Shown here: positions 1 to 7,508 of the stretch, piece by piece
Position numbering within the stretch: position 1 is the stretch's first letter
How the letters are laid out: each line of letters starts with the position of its first letter
Assembly (NCBI GenBank): GCA_902580115.1
Contig: CACHJN010000006.1
Location: 1 to 62,915, forward strand
From: an uncultured Pelagibacteraceae bacterium
Lineage (GTDB): Bacteria > Pseudomonadota > Alphaproteobacteria > Pelagibacterales > Pelagibacteraceae
Length of the DNA stretch: 62,915 bases
Reading direction: 5' to 3'
The notes under the pieces: generated by a model
Told to the model about the DNA's origin: nothing
Seen by the model: the letters and a program-made list of their open reading frames with translations, nothing else
Database searches by the model: none
Program-made: the position numbers and the translations under genes

Positions 1-293
1 TAGCGACCTATAGGATTCATGAAAAAAATTTATCTTTATTGAAAAAAGGCGTTGAAATTATTGAATATGAGGATTGGTTAAAAAATAACAAAAAAAAAAT
101 TAGTGAAAAAAATTTTCAAATAATCAAAAAAAAAATACTACAATTAAAATTTATGAATATTAAATTTAAAAAAAACTTTTTTGATACGATGTTTTTTCTT
201 ATTAAAAATAGCAGGAGTATTCTAAATTTAAAAAACATAGTAATTTTGCTTTTAGCGAAAAATATACTAAAAAAAATAATGTGGTTTTATTGA
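1..293 (+). CDS. Partial glycosyltransferase (family 2-like), C-terminal end
   Basis: The reading frame is open from the left edge (first full codon at base 3) to a TGA at 291-293, so the N-terminus and catalytic domain lie outside the window. The visible start reads ATYRIHEKNLSLL, which resembles the YRxHxxNxS motif near the C-terminal end of many family 2 glycosyltransferases. The remainder is Lys/Asn/Ile-rich, with a hydrophobic stretch near the end. It sits next to two acyltransferase-like genes, which fits a surface polysaccharide locus. The motif is short and the fold cannot be seen, so the family call is tentative. A TTG at 39 could give a short 84-residue ORF, but continuation from upstream is more likely. 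Confidence 0.45.
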   Translation, partial: ATYRIHEKNLSLLKKGVEIIEYEDWLKNNKKKISEKNFQIIKKKILQLKFMNIKFKKNFFDTMFFLIKNSRSILNLKNIVILLLAKNILKKIMWFY

Positions 294-297
294 TCGG

Positions 298-798
298 ATG
301 TTTAAAAAAATTATAAAATATTTATTAACATTTTTTAGAGAAGTTTATATCTATGAATCAAAGGGGAATAAAAAAAAAGTTTTTTATGTTAATTTTTATT
401 TAAAAAAATATAGATCAATAAATTCTATTAAACATAAAAGTATTAAAAAATATTTGTCTAACAAAAATAGAAAAGAAAGATTTAAGAATAATCAAATCTT
501 ATTTGTTCTTTTCTTTAAGAAAAAAGCAGTAAGTTTTGGCTGGATGAATTTAAAATCTAGTTGGAAAATAACAGAAATAAATAAAATAATTTTTAAAAAA
601 AATACCCTAATACTTTACGATTTTTTCACTGATATTAAAGACAGAAATAAGGGTTATTACACAAAAATTTTGAATTTAATTAAAAATATAAAAACAAAAA
701 ATAAATTTTTAATTTATTGTTTAAAAAATAATGAGAGTAGTAAAAGAGGTATTAATAAAGCTAAATTCATTTTAGTAGATAAAATGAAAGGTATATAA
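298..798 (+). CDS. GNAT-like acyltransferase, probable envelope polysaccharide modification
   Basis: A 166-residue, strongly basic protein. Residues 115-124 (DRNKGYYTKI) resemble the acetyl-CoA-binding motif A of GNAT acetyltransferases (RxxGxxxxL/I). The later NNESSKRGINKAKF resembles the C-terminal Asn/Ser...Lys-Ala-x-Phe segment of that fold. It lies 4 nt after the partial glycosyltransferase and 3 nt before a FemAB-like gene, so all three are probably cotranscribed. The substrate is unknown; acylation of a sugar or amino-sugar is inferred only from the neighbours. Homopolymeric A/T runs are dense even for this genome. Confidence 0.5.
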   Translation: MFKKIIKYLLTFFREVYIYESKGNKKKVFYVNFYLKKYRSINSIKHKSIKKYLSNKNRKERFKNNQILFVLFFKKKAVSFGWMNLKSSWKITEINKIIFKKNTLILYDFFTDIKDRNKGYYTKILNLIKNIKTKNKFLIYCLKNNESSKRGINKAKFILVDKMKGI

Positions 799-801
799 TT
801 T

Positions 802-1860
802 ATGTTGAAATTTAAGATTTTTGAAAAATTTGACGAAGAATGTTCTAAAACTTTTGAATTATTAATTCAAAATGCAAATTATAATTTTTTTCAAACCTAT
901 AATTACTTGAAAAATTTATCTTCAGAAAACAAAGGAAAAATTAAAATTGTAGCAGTATATGATAATAAAAAAATAATTGCTATTCTACCATTAGAAATAA
1001 AAAAATATTTTATTTTTAAAATTTTGCAATGGATAGGAACTGAAAGATCTGATGTTTGTAATCCAATCTTGATAAAAAATTTTAATTTTTTAATTAAAGA
1101 CAAAGAATTTACAAATCTTTGGGAGAATATTCTTAAACACTTAGGGGATTACGATCTTATTTTTTTTAATAATCAACTTTCACAAATTGGAAGTTGCACA
1201 AACCCATTTACTGAATATCTTAAATCTACAAAATTTTCTAAGATTTACCAGATCTTACTTCCAGAAAATTTTAAAAATTATTTAGATAACCAAAAAATTA
1301 AAGATAAAAAAAGATATTACGAATTACATCGTACTACGATAAAATCTAATAAATTAGAACAAAACCTTAATGTTTCGTTTAGTATGATCAAGCTGCCAAA
1401 CGAAAATATAAATTTTGCAGATATTATTAGAGTTAAAAAAAAACAATTAGAAAATAAAAACATTAAGCATAATCTAGATAATAAATTTATCCAAACATTT
1501 GATACTTTGATTAAAAAAAAAGATATAAAGTATTTTTTTGCAACATTAAAAATTGAAAATAAAGCTATTTCCAGTTGCTTTGGTATCTTTTTAAATGACA
1601 CATTTTATTATTATATCCCATTTTTAGAATCAAATGATTACAATAATTACAAACCTGGAAAAATATTAATTCTTAAAATAATAAGTTGGTGCATAGATAA
1701 TAAAATAAAAGTTTTTGATTTTGGTTTAGGGGAAGAAAAGTATAAGGAAAATTTTAGTAATCGTTCTTTGTCTCTTCATAGATACGTAAAACATAATAGT
1801 ATTTTAGGAAGATTTTTATTAATAGTAATGAAAATTGTATTTTTTAGAAAAAAATTTTAA
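802..1860 (+). CDS. FemAB/BioF2-like GNAT acetyltransferase (polysaccharide-associated)
   Basis: A 352-residue protein with the two-lobed layout of the FemAB/BioF2-like GNAT family. The diagnostic C-terminal motif is visible at residues 306-318 (DFGLGEEKYKENF), matching the DFGxGdexYK signature of proteins found in exopolysaccharide and cellulose loci. A segment rich in aromatic residues (LNDTFYYYIPFLESNDY, about 265-280) comes before it, as is typical. The family usually transfers acyl or aminoacyl groups onto cell-surface glycans. It is the last gene of the left-edge polysaccharide unit and is followed, on the opposite strand, by the initiator tRNA. The exact substrate cannot be read from sequence. 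Confidence 0.7.
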   Translation: MLKFKIFEKFDEECSKTFELLIQNANYNFFQTYNYLKNLSSENKGKIKIVAVYDNKKIIAILPLEIKKYFIFKILQWIGTERSDVCNPILIKNFNFLIKDKEFTNLWENILKHLGDYDLIFFNNQLSQIGSCTNPFTEYLKSTKFSKIYQILLPENFKNYLDNQKIKDKKRYYELHRTTIKSNKLEQNLNVSFSMIKLPNENINFADIIRVKKKQLENKNIKHNLDNKFIQTFDTLIKKKDIKYFFATLKIENKAISSCFGIFLNDTFYYYIPFLESNDYNNYKPGKILILKIISWCIDNKIKVFDFGLGEEKYKENFSNRSLSLHRYVKHNSILGRFLLIVMKIVFFRKKF

Positions 1861-1866
1861 TTATTT

Positions 1867-1943
<77 letters not shown>

Positions 1944-1948
1944 ATAAT

Positions 1949-2152
1949 TTAAATTTTCTTGAGGTTAATAGCTTGGAGCTTATCTTTATCCTCTTTTATA
2001 TCAAACTTTAAAATTTGATTTTCTTTTAAAACGCGTAATTTTGAACTTTCTAAAGCCGAAACATGTAAAAAAATATCTCTTTCTTTACTCTCTTCCCTAA
2101 TAAATCCGTATCCTTTTTTTGCGCTGAACCATTTAACTTTTCCTTGCGGCAT
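1949..2152 (-). CDS. Cold-shock domain protein
   Basis: A 67-residue single cold-shock domain (OB fold) that binds single-stranded RNA or DNA. Both RNA-binding motifs are visible: KGYGFI (RNP1) and DIFLHVS (RNP2). The N-terminal GKVKWFSAKKGYGFI is characteristic of the CspA family, and the length is normal. It lies 19 nt after rpsU and just before tRNA-fMet on the same strand, so the unit carries several translation-related genes. The family is clear; which Csp paralogue cannot be said. Confidence 0.92.
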   Translation of the reverse strand: MPQGKVKWFSAKKGYGFIREESKERDIFLHVSALESSKLRVLKENQILKFDIKEDKDKLQAINLKKI

Positions 2153-2171
2153 ATTCCTCTCCAGAATTAAA

Positions 2172-2366
2172 TTAATATCTATTTCTTAATTTTTGTTGTT
2201 TTTTTATTCTTTTTAAATTTTCTGTTCTAATTCTTTTTTTCTTTTCAGATGGCTTTTCATAAGTGCTTTTCATTTTCATTACTTTGAAAAATCCCTCTTT
2301 TTGCAATTTTCTCTTTAAAACTCTTATTGCCTGTTCAACATTATTATCTTTAACTTCTATTTTAAT
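2172..2366 (-). CDS. rpsU: Ribosomal protein bS21, apparent ATT start
   Basis: The frame encodes (M)KIEVKDNNVEQAIRVLKRK and continues for 64 residues to a basic tail ending KLRNRY, the bS21 pattern. bS21 is a small-subunit protein that contacts the anti-Shine-Dalgarno region. No ATG, GTG or TTG occurs in frame between the upstream in-frame TAA (2394-2396) and the conserved N-terminus. The only plausible start is ATT at 2364-2366, preceded at six nt by a perfect AGGAGG (2373-2378). Aligning this ATT with the usual bS21 initiator Met gives the expected length. The codon overlaps the stop of a 12-codon upstream ORF. It lies 19 nt upstream of csp. Confidence 0.88.
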   Translation of the reverse strand: MKIEVKDNNVEQAIRVLKRKLQKEGFFKVMKMKSTYEKPSEKKKRIRTENLKRIKKQQKLRNRY

Positions 2367-2400
2367 AAAATACCTCCTGTTTTTTGTTGGTAGTTAGCAT
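2362..2400 (-). other. Upstream mini-ORF (leader peptide candidate) of rpsU
   Basis: An ATG at 2398-2400 opens a 12-codon frame, MLTTNKKQEVFY, whose TAA (2362-2364) shares one base with the ATT start of rpsU. The strong rpsU ribosome-binding site lies inside this frame. The geometry would allow translational coupling or reinitiation. No clear Shine-Dalgarno is seen in front of the mini-ORF (ACTTAA precedes it), so translation of the leader itself is uncertain. Confidence 0.35.
2373..2378 (-). promoter_or_regulatory. Strong ribosome-binding site deciding the rpsU start
   Basis: AGGAGG on the minus strand, six nt upstream of the ATT codon of rpsU. Perfect six-base Shine-Dalgarno sequences are uncommon in this AT-rich window. 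Its spacing fixes ATT 2364-2366 as the start. Confidence 0.8.
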
Positions 2401-2453
2401 TTAAGTAAAGAATTGTCTATATCATTACTTATAAATTTAATTGATTATATTAT

Positions 2454-3053
2454 TTAATCTATTTGCTGATCGGAAGTTTCTTTTTTAAGCTTTTTTTCCT
2501 CTCTTAATAATCTTTTTTTCTCTCTTTCGACCCTTCTTTTTGCCTTATCCCATGCTTTTTGAAAAGACTCTTGAGAACATAAAGCTAAAATAACTGGGTC
2601 TCTAGGTTTAAGATTTGAAAAATTCCAATAGCTTCTCTTCCTTATTAAAGATACCGTTCCTTTTGTACTTCCAACAAGTTTAGAAATTTGTCCGTCAGTT
2701 AACTCTGATGCATTTTTACACAACCAAAGAATAGCATCGGGTCTATCTTGTCTTTTTGATAGAGGTGTATATTTCGGTTTTTTCCTTTCCTTAATTTGTA
2801 TATTAGTATCTTTTTTTATAAGATTAAGATTTCTTTCAGGGTTTTTTGAACATTCATCTATTTCATTTCTAGAGAGCTGACCGGCTAAAATTGGATTATA
2901 AGCTTTAATTCCTTTTGCTACATCTCCATCTGCAATCCCTTTAACTTCAAGTTCATGTAAATTGCAAAATTTAGCTATTTGTCTAAAAGTTAAATTTGTG
3001 TTTTCTACAAGCCATACAGCTGTGGCTTTTGGCATAAATGGATATTCTTGCAT
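2454..3053 (-). CDS. trcR: Cell-cycle transcriptional regulator TrcR (DUF1013 family)
   Basis: A 199-residue protein with the alphaproteobacteria-specific DUF1013 signature: an N-terminal MPKATAVWLVENTNLTFRQIA followed by EVKGIADGDVAKGI and NPI, then RPDAILWLCKN, ELTDGQISKLVGSTKGTVSLIR and a basic coiled tail. The last motif looks like a helix-turn-helix, consistent with DNA binding. The family is named TrcR for a role in cell-cycle transcription; the targets here are unknown. It follows rpmE by 2 nt and is separated from rpsU by 87 nt. An internal Met at residue 7 is an alternative start. Confidence 0.85.
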   Translation of the reverse strand: MQEYPFMPKATAVWLVENTNLTFRQIAKFCNLHELEVKGIADGDVAKGIKAYNPILAGQLSRNEIDECSKNPERNLNLIKKDTNIQIKERKKPKYTPLSKRQDRPDAILWLCKNASELTDGQISKLVGSTKGTVSLIRKRSYWNFSNLKPRDPVILALCSQESFQKAWDKAKRRVEREKKRLLREEKKLKKETSDQQID

Positions 3054-3055
3054 AT

Positions 3056-3277
3056 CTATTTTTTTCTTAAATTACTGAATTTTTTGTTATAACGGCTCAC
3101 CCTACCTTTATCTAATATCTTTTGGGATCCTCCAGTCCATGCAAAATGAGATTTAGGATCAATATCAAGTTTTAAAGTATCATTCTCTTTACCCCAAGTT
3201 GACATAGTTTCAAATTCGGTACCATCGGTCATGACCACTTTAATTTTATGATAATCTGGGTGTATGTTTTTTTTCAT
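3056..3277 (-). CDS. rpmE: Ribosomal protein bL31
   Basis: A 73-residue bL31 of the large ribosomal subunit, recognised by [22 protein letters not shown], the [12 protein letters not shown] segment and the basic C-terminus. It contains no cysteine, so it is the zinc-independent (C-minus) form common in alphaproteobacteria. It lies 21 nt after the inositol phosphatase gene and 2 nt before trcR. Confidence 0.95.
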   Translation of the reverse strand: MKKNIHPDYHKIKVVMTDGTEFETMSTWGKENDTLKLDIDPKSHFAWTGGSQKILDKGRVSRYNKKFSNLRKK

Positions 3278-3298
3278 GACCGACTAATATATTATAAA

Positions 3299-4108
3299 TT
3301 AATTATTCTCAATATTTTTTTTTTTAATTAAATCTACTAATTCGTTATGTATTATTGAGTTAGATGCCACAATATTCATTTTTTTACTCTCATCTGTTTT
3401 ACCATCTAAAAAATCAATAAAACCACCAGCTTCTTTAATGATAACAATGCCTGCTGCTATATCCCAATAGCTTAGTTCTCGCTGCCAAAAACCATCATAT
3501 CTTCCACATGCTACATTAGCAAGATCAAGGGAGGCACTGCCAAACCTTCTAATAGGAGTTTCAGTATTATTCGAAACTTCAAAAAATTCTTTAAATATTT
3601 GATCTTTAAGTTTGCTATTACTTCTGGGGCCACCAGTCCCAATTAAAGAATTTTTCAAATTTTTTTTTTTCGAAACTCTTATTCTAGAGTTATTTAAAAA
3701 TGCTCCTCCGCCTACTTCTGCAAAAAAAAGTTCATTTTTTATTGGATCATAAATTATGCCATTTTTAATTTCATTTTCCTCCTCATAACCAATGGAGATT
3801 GCAAATTGCGGTATTCCGTTTAAAAAATTACTCGTCCCATCTATTGGATCAATTATCCATCTATTAGTTTTATTTTTTTCGTTTATTTTTCCCATCTCTT
3901 CACTTAAAATACCATAATCAGGATATGCTTTTAGCAACTCGTCTATTATAATTTTTTCAGTTCTTTTATCAGCAGAGGATACAAAATCTCCAGGTCCCTT
4001 AGATGAAATTTGTAGATTTTCTATTTCTCCAAAGTCCCTGATAAGTGACTTGGAGGCTTTCATACAGGCTTTGTACATAATGTTTAATTTTGGTGAATTT
4101 AATCTCAT
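3299..4108 (-). CDS. suhB: Inositol-monophosphatase family protein (SuhB-like)
   Basis: A 269-residue member of the Mg-dependent inositol monophosphatase / SuhB superfamily. The metal-binding motif WIIDPIDGT is at residues 84-92, the upstream acidic ligand region is ILSEEMG (about 67-73), and the C-terminal WDIAAG motif is present. Typical activity is hydrolysis of inositol-1-phosphate or related sugar phosphates; some SuhB proteins also assist rRNA transcription. Its position among efp, rpmE and rpsU is compatible with a translation-linked role, but that is inference. It starts 1 nt after the efp stop. Confidence 0.88.
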   Translation of the reverse strand: MRLNSPKLNIMYKACMKASKSLIRDFGEIENLQISSKGPGDFVSSADKRTEKIIIDELLKAYPDYGILSEEMGKINEKNKTNRWIIDPIDGTSNFLNGIPQFAISIGYEEENEIKNGIIYDPIKNELFFAEVGGGAFLNNSRIRVSKKKNLKNSLIGTGGPRSNSKLKDQIFKEFFEVSNNTETPIRRFGSASLDLANVACGRYDGFWQRELSYWDIAAGIVIIKEAGGFIDFLDGKTDESKKMNIVASNSIIHNELVDLIKKKNIENN

Positions 4109-4109
4109 A

Positions 4110-4673
4110 TTAATTATTTTTTTTTACATATTCTAAATTTCTAGAGTCTATAATAATTTTATCTCCGTTTTCTATAAATGGCGGAACTGAAATTGTTAAA
4201 CCGTTATCTAGTTTTGCAGGTTTATAAGACGAGGCAGCAGTTTGACCTTTTACTACAGCGTCAGTGGTTTCGACAACACAATCAATATTTTTAGGTAGTT
4301 CAATAGATAATGGTTTATCTTCCAATAATGATATTGTCACTTCTAAATTTTCTTTAAGCAATTTTGCTTTGTCTCCAATTAAATCATTCATCATCGATAT
4401 TTGTTCGAATGATACATTGTCCATAAAGTAAGAATTTTTGTCATCTGAGTACAAAAAATTGAATTTTTTTTCATCAACTTCAGCTTTTTCTATATTTTCA
4501 TTTGACCTAAATCTTTCATTCAATTTTGTTCCTTTAATAACACTTTTTAATTCAACCTGATTAAATGCTCCACCTTTTCCAGGTTTGACATGTTGTGTTT
4601 TTAAAACATTCCATAAATCATTCTTATGTTCTATAATCATTCCAGGCTTTATTTCGTTTGCAGTAATTTTCAT
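4110..4673 (-). CDS. efp: Translation elongation factor P
   Basis: A 187-residue three-domain EF-P that relieves ribosome stalling at polyproline. The tip loop KPGKGGAF (residues 30-37) carries Lys33, equivalent to the modified Lys34 of E. coli EF-P. The signature region near the C-terminus (KPAKLDNGLTISVPPFIENGDKI) is intact. No modification enzyme (epmA/epmB or earP) is in the window. The start overlaps the thiE stop by 4 nt, indicating translational coupling. Confidence 0.95.
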   Translation of the reverse strand: MKITANEIKPGMIIEHKNDLWNVLKTQHVKPGKGGAFNQVELKSVIKGTKLNERFRSNENIEKAEVDEKKFNFLYSDDKNSYFMDNVSFEQISMMNDLIGDKAKLLKENLEVTISLLEDKPLSIELPKNIDCVVETTDAVVKGQTAASSYKPAKLDNGLTISVPPFIENGDKIIIDSRNLEYVKKNN

Positions 4674-5272
4674 TTAAACTTTCTTATAGCTATTTCAGGT
4701 TTTAGTTGTGGGTTATCCCAAATATAACTTGATATTGCAATATATTTAGCTCCTGATTTTAATAATTTTTTATAGTTTAAATTATTAATTCCACCAATTA
4801 CTACAATTGGCTGTTTAAATTTTTTTTTAACTTTGTCCAAAATTCTTAAATTTGCTTTTTTTGCATTAGGTTTGAGTCTAGATTTAAAGAAGGAGCCGAA
4901 AGCCAAATAATTTGCTTTATTTTTATTTGCATCTTCTGCAAGAGCAATTGAATTATGACAAGTAACTCCTAAAATTTTTGTTCTCAACTTTTTTCTTGCA
5001 AATTTTAATGATCCATCAAGCTGTCCCATATGGCAGCCATCTGCTTCAATTTTTGAAACCAATTTATAATTATCATTAATTATAAATTTGACGTTGTGTT
5101 TATAAGTAATTTTTCTAATTTTTTTTGCTATTTTTATAACATCATTAAGTTTATTTTTTTTTAATCTTAATTGAAAAAATTCTACATTTCCAAATGATAA
5201 AACTTTCTCTAATGTATTGTAAAAATTTTTACTAATTTCATTTGGAGAAATTAAATATACTATTTTATTCAA
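4670..5272 (-). CDS. thiE: Thiamine-phosphate synthase
   Basis: A 200-residue ThiE/TenI-type TIM barrel that joins HMP-pyrophosphate with thiazole phosphate to give thiamine phosphate. Visible motifs are INDNYKLVSKIEADGCHMGQLD (substrate and Mg region), ILGVTCHN, and VVIGGINNLNYKKLLKSGAKYIAISSYIW at the C-terminus. The pyrophosphate loop reads FGSFFKSRLKPNAKKA rather than the textbook TxTK, so a TenI-like variant is possible. It is embedded in a glycolysis/translation operon, not a thi operon. ThiD is encoded at 23164-23976; no thiC is in the window. Confidence 0.85.
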   Translation of the reverse strand: MNKIVYLISPNEISKNFYNTLEKVLSFGNVEFFQLRLKKNKLNDVIKIAKKIRKITYKHNVKFIINDNYKLVSKIEADGCHMGQLDGSLKFARKKLRTKILGVTCHNSIALAEDANKNKANYLAFGSFFKSRLKPNAKKANLRILDKVKKKFKQPIVVIGGINNLNYKKLLKSGAKYIAISSYIWDNPQLKPEIAIRKFK

Positions 5273-5277
5273 TGTAA

Positions 5278-6294
5278 TTAAGCCGCAGACTCTTTTTCTA
5301 AATTTTCAGACCATTTTCCTTTTGAAGACAGGCCATTCATTTTAGCTCTGTGATTAAAAGCTTTTTGTATATTTTCAATATTTTCCTGGTTTTTGCCAAA
5401 CTCTTTTAAAGCACTAGCCTGAAGTCCTCTTCCATAAGAAAAAGTTATTAAAAAATTTGTATCGTTAATTTTATTTATTTCATTTAAATTTTTGCTTGCC
5501 TCAATTTCTGATTGCCCACCAGATAAAAAAGCAATACCAGGAACTTCACTTGGTACGTTTTTCTTGAGACAGTCTAAAGTTTTTTTTGCTATTTCTTCTG
5601 GACTTGATTTTTTTTTGCAGTCAGATCCAGGTATAATCATATTAGGTTTTAAAACAGTTCCTTTTAAGTTAATTTTATGAATATTTAATTCATTATAGCA
5701 CTCATTGAGTACATTAGTTGTTACTTGATAACATCTCTGGATATCATGTGATCCATCCATTAAAACTTCTGGTTCTATTATTGGAACCATATTAGCTTCT
5801 TGTACTAAAGCCGCGTATCTTGCTAAAGCATGAGCATTTGATTTTATTGATTGTGTTGAAGGATACTTTTCACCAATTTTATATACAGCTCTCCATTTTG
5901 TAAATCTAGCTCCTAGACTATAATATTCTTTCAATCTCTCCCTTAAGCCATCTAAACCCTCCGTAACAGTTTCGTCATTTGAGCCAGCAAGTAGCTTTGC
6001 TCCTTTATCTACCTTTATACCTGGTATGGCGCCTTGTTTTAAAATTAATTCAGGAACAGTTGGACCTAAAGTTGTTTTTTGTTTGATTGTTTCGTCAAAA
6101 AGAATAACTCCTCCAATATAATCTTTCATACCGCTTGAATTAAATAAAGTTTGTCTAAAAGTAAGTCTGTTTTTTTCTAAATTTTCTACATTTATACTTT
6201 TAAATCTTTTTGCAATAGTGCCAGTACTTTCATCTGCAGCAAGAATCCCTTTGCCTTTGGCACACATTTTTTTTGCTATTTCTTCAATGTTCAT
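5278..6294 (-). CDS. fda: Class I fructose-bisphosphate aldolase
   Basis: A 338-residue class I (Schiff-base) aldolase that interconverts fructose-1,6-bisphosphate with DHAP and glyceraldehyde-3-phosphate. KGILAADESTGTI (15-27) and the Schiff-base lysine in VLKPNMIIPG (Lys216) are both present, as is FLSGGQSE. It is the animal/plant-type class I enzyme rather than the zinc class II enzyme. It follows pgk by 9 nt and precedes thiE by 5 nt. Confidence 0.95.
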   Translation of the reverse strand: MNIEEIAKKMCAKGKGILAADESTGTIAKRFKSINVENLEKNRLTFRQTLFNSSGMKDYIGGVILFDETIKQKTTLGPTVPELILKQGAIPGIKVDKGAKLLAGSNDETVTEGLDGLRERLKEYYSLGARFTKWRAVYKIGEKYPSTQSIKSNAHALARYAALVQEANMVPIIEPEVLMDGSHDIQRCYQVTTNVLNECYNELNIHKINLKGTVLKPNMIIPGSDCKKKSSPEEIAKKTLDCLKKNVPSEVPGIAFLSGGQSEIEASKNLNEINKINDTNFLITFSYGRGLQASALKEFGKNQENIENIQKAFNHRAKMNGLSSKGKWSENLEKESAA

Positions 6295-6303
6295 AATTGT
6301 TTT

Positions 6304-7494
6304 TTATTTTAAAACTTCTATTCCAGGCAAGTTTTTTCCCTCAATATATTCTAAAAATGCACCCCCTGCTGTTGATAAGTGAGTAAAATTTAGACCTGAT
6401 ACATTATTTTTAATAGCAGAAATTGTATCTCCACCACCTATAATTGAGATTAAAGATTTTTTATTAGTGTTATTAGAAATTTTTTTTGCAATCGAAATAG
6501 TTCCATTAGAAAAATTCTTATTTTCAAAATATCCCGCAGGGCCATTCCATAAAACAGTTTTTGAAATATCTATAATCTTTTTTATTCTCTCTATAGTTTG
6601 AGGGCCAATATCCAAAATTATTTCATTCTCTTTCAAATTATTAATATCTCTTAAATTTGCATTTCCTTCTGTGATCTCTGAAACTGCAAAGTCTTCTGGA
6701 ATAATGATATCACAATTATTTTCTTTGGCATTTTCATAGATTCCTTCGATAATTTTTTCTGATCCGGACTCTATTATGGATTTTCCAACTTTATTTCCCC
6801 TAAATTTTAAAAAGTTATTTGCCATAGCTCCAACTATAACTAAATTATCTACCTTTTTAACTAAAGAAGTAATAACTCCAATTTTGGTTGAGATTTTGGA
6901 GCCACCTATAATGCATGTAATAGGTTTTTTTTTATTATTTAAGGCCATATCAATTGTAAGCATTTCTTTCATAAGCAACGGTCCTGCGTAAGACTTTTTT
7001 ATATACTTTGTTATTTTATGAACTGATGTTTGTTTTCTATGTGAACAAGAAAATGCATCATTTATATATATTTCACCCATAGAAGACAGAACTTTAGCAA
7101 AATTATCATCATTTTTTAATTCACCTTTATTAAATCTAATATTTTCAAAAAGAATTATCTCACCTGCATTTAAAAATGATATTTCTTCTTTTGTTTTATC
7201 TGTAATTTTTTCAGAGCAAAAATAAATCTTACTTTTTATTTTTTCTTGTAAATAGTTGAAGACAGGTTTTAAAGATAAAGTTAAGTCACTTTCATTTTTA
7301 GGTCTTCCTAAATGAGAAATTAACAAAACTTTTGCTTTTTTTTTTATTAAATTTTCAATGAAAGGTATACTTTGATTTATTCTTGTTTTGTCTTGAATAA
7401 GTTCATTTATTATCGGAACATTAAAATCTGAACGAAGTATAACTCTTTTATTTTCAATATTTACTTCGTCACTAAAACTTTTAATTTTTTCCAT
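6304..7494 (-). CDS. pgk: Phosphoglycerate kinase
   Basis: A 396-residue phosphoglycerate kinase (1,3-bisphosphoglycerate + ADP to 3-phosphoglycerate + ATP). Landmarks are RSDFNVP (21-27), LISHLGRP, GGSKISTKIGV, and the nucleotide-loop GGGDT near the C-terminus. Length is normal. It lies 14 nt after tkt. The glyceraldehyde-3-phosphate dehydrogenase gene often found between tkt and pgk is absent. Confidence 0.97.
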   Translation of the reverse strand: MEKIKSFSDEVNIENKRVILRSDFNVPIINELIQDKTRINQSIPFIENLIKKKAKVLLISHLGRPKNESDLTLSLKPVFNYLQEKIKSKIYFCSEKITDKTKEEISFLNAGEIILFENIRFNKGELKNDDNFAKVLSSMGEIYINDAFSCSHRKQTSVHKITKYIKKSYAGPLLMKEMLTIDMALNNKKKPITCIIGGSKISTKIGVITSLVKKVDNLVIVGAMANNFLKFRGNKVGKSIIESGSEKIIEGIYENAKENNCDIIIPEDFAVSEITEGNANLRDINNLKENEIILDIGPQTIERIKKIIDISKTVLWNGPAGYFENKNFSNGTISIAKKISNNTNKKSLISIIGGGDTISAIKNNVSGLNFTHLSTAGGAFLEYIEGKNLPGIEVLK

Positions 7495-7508
7495 AGACTT
7501 TGAATAAA

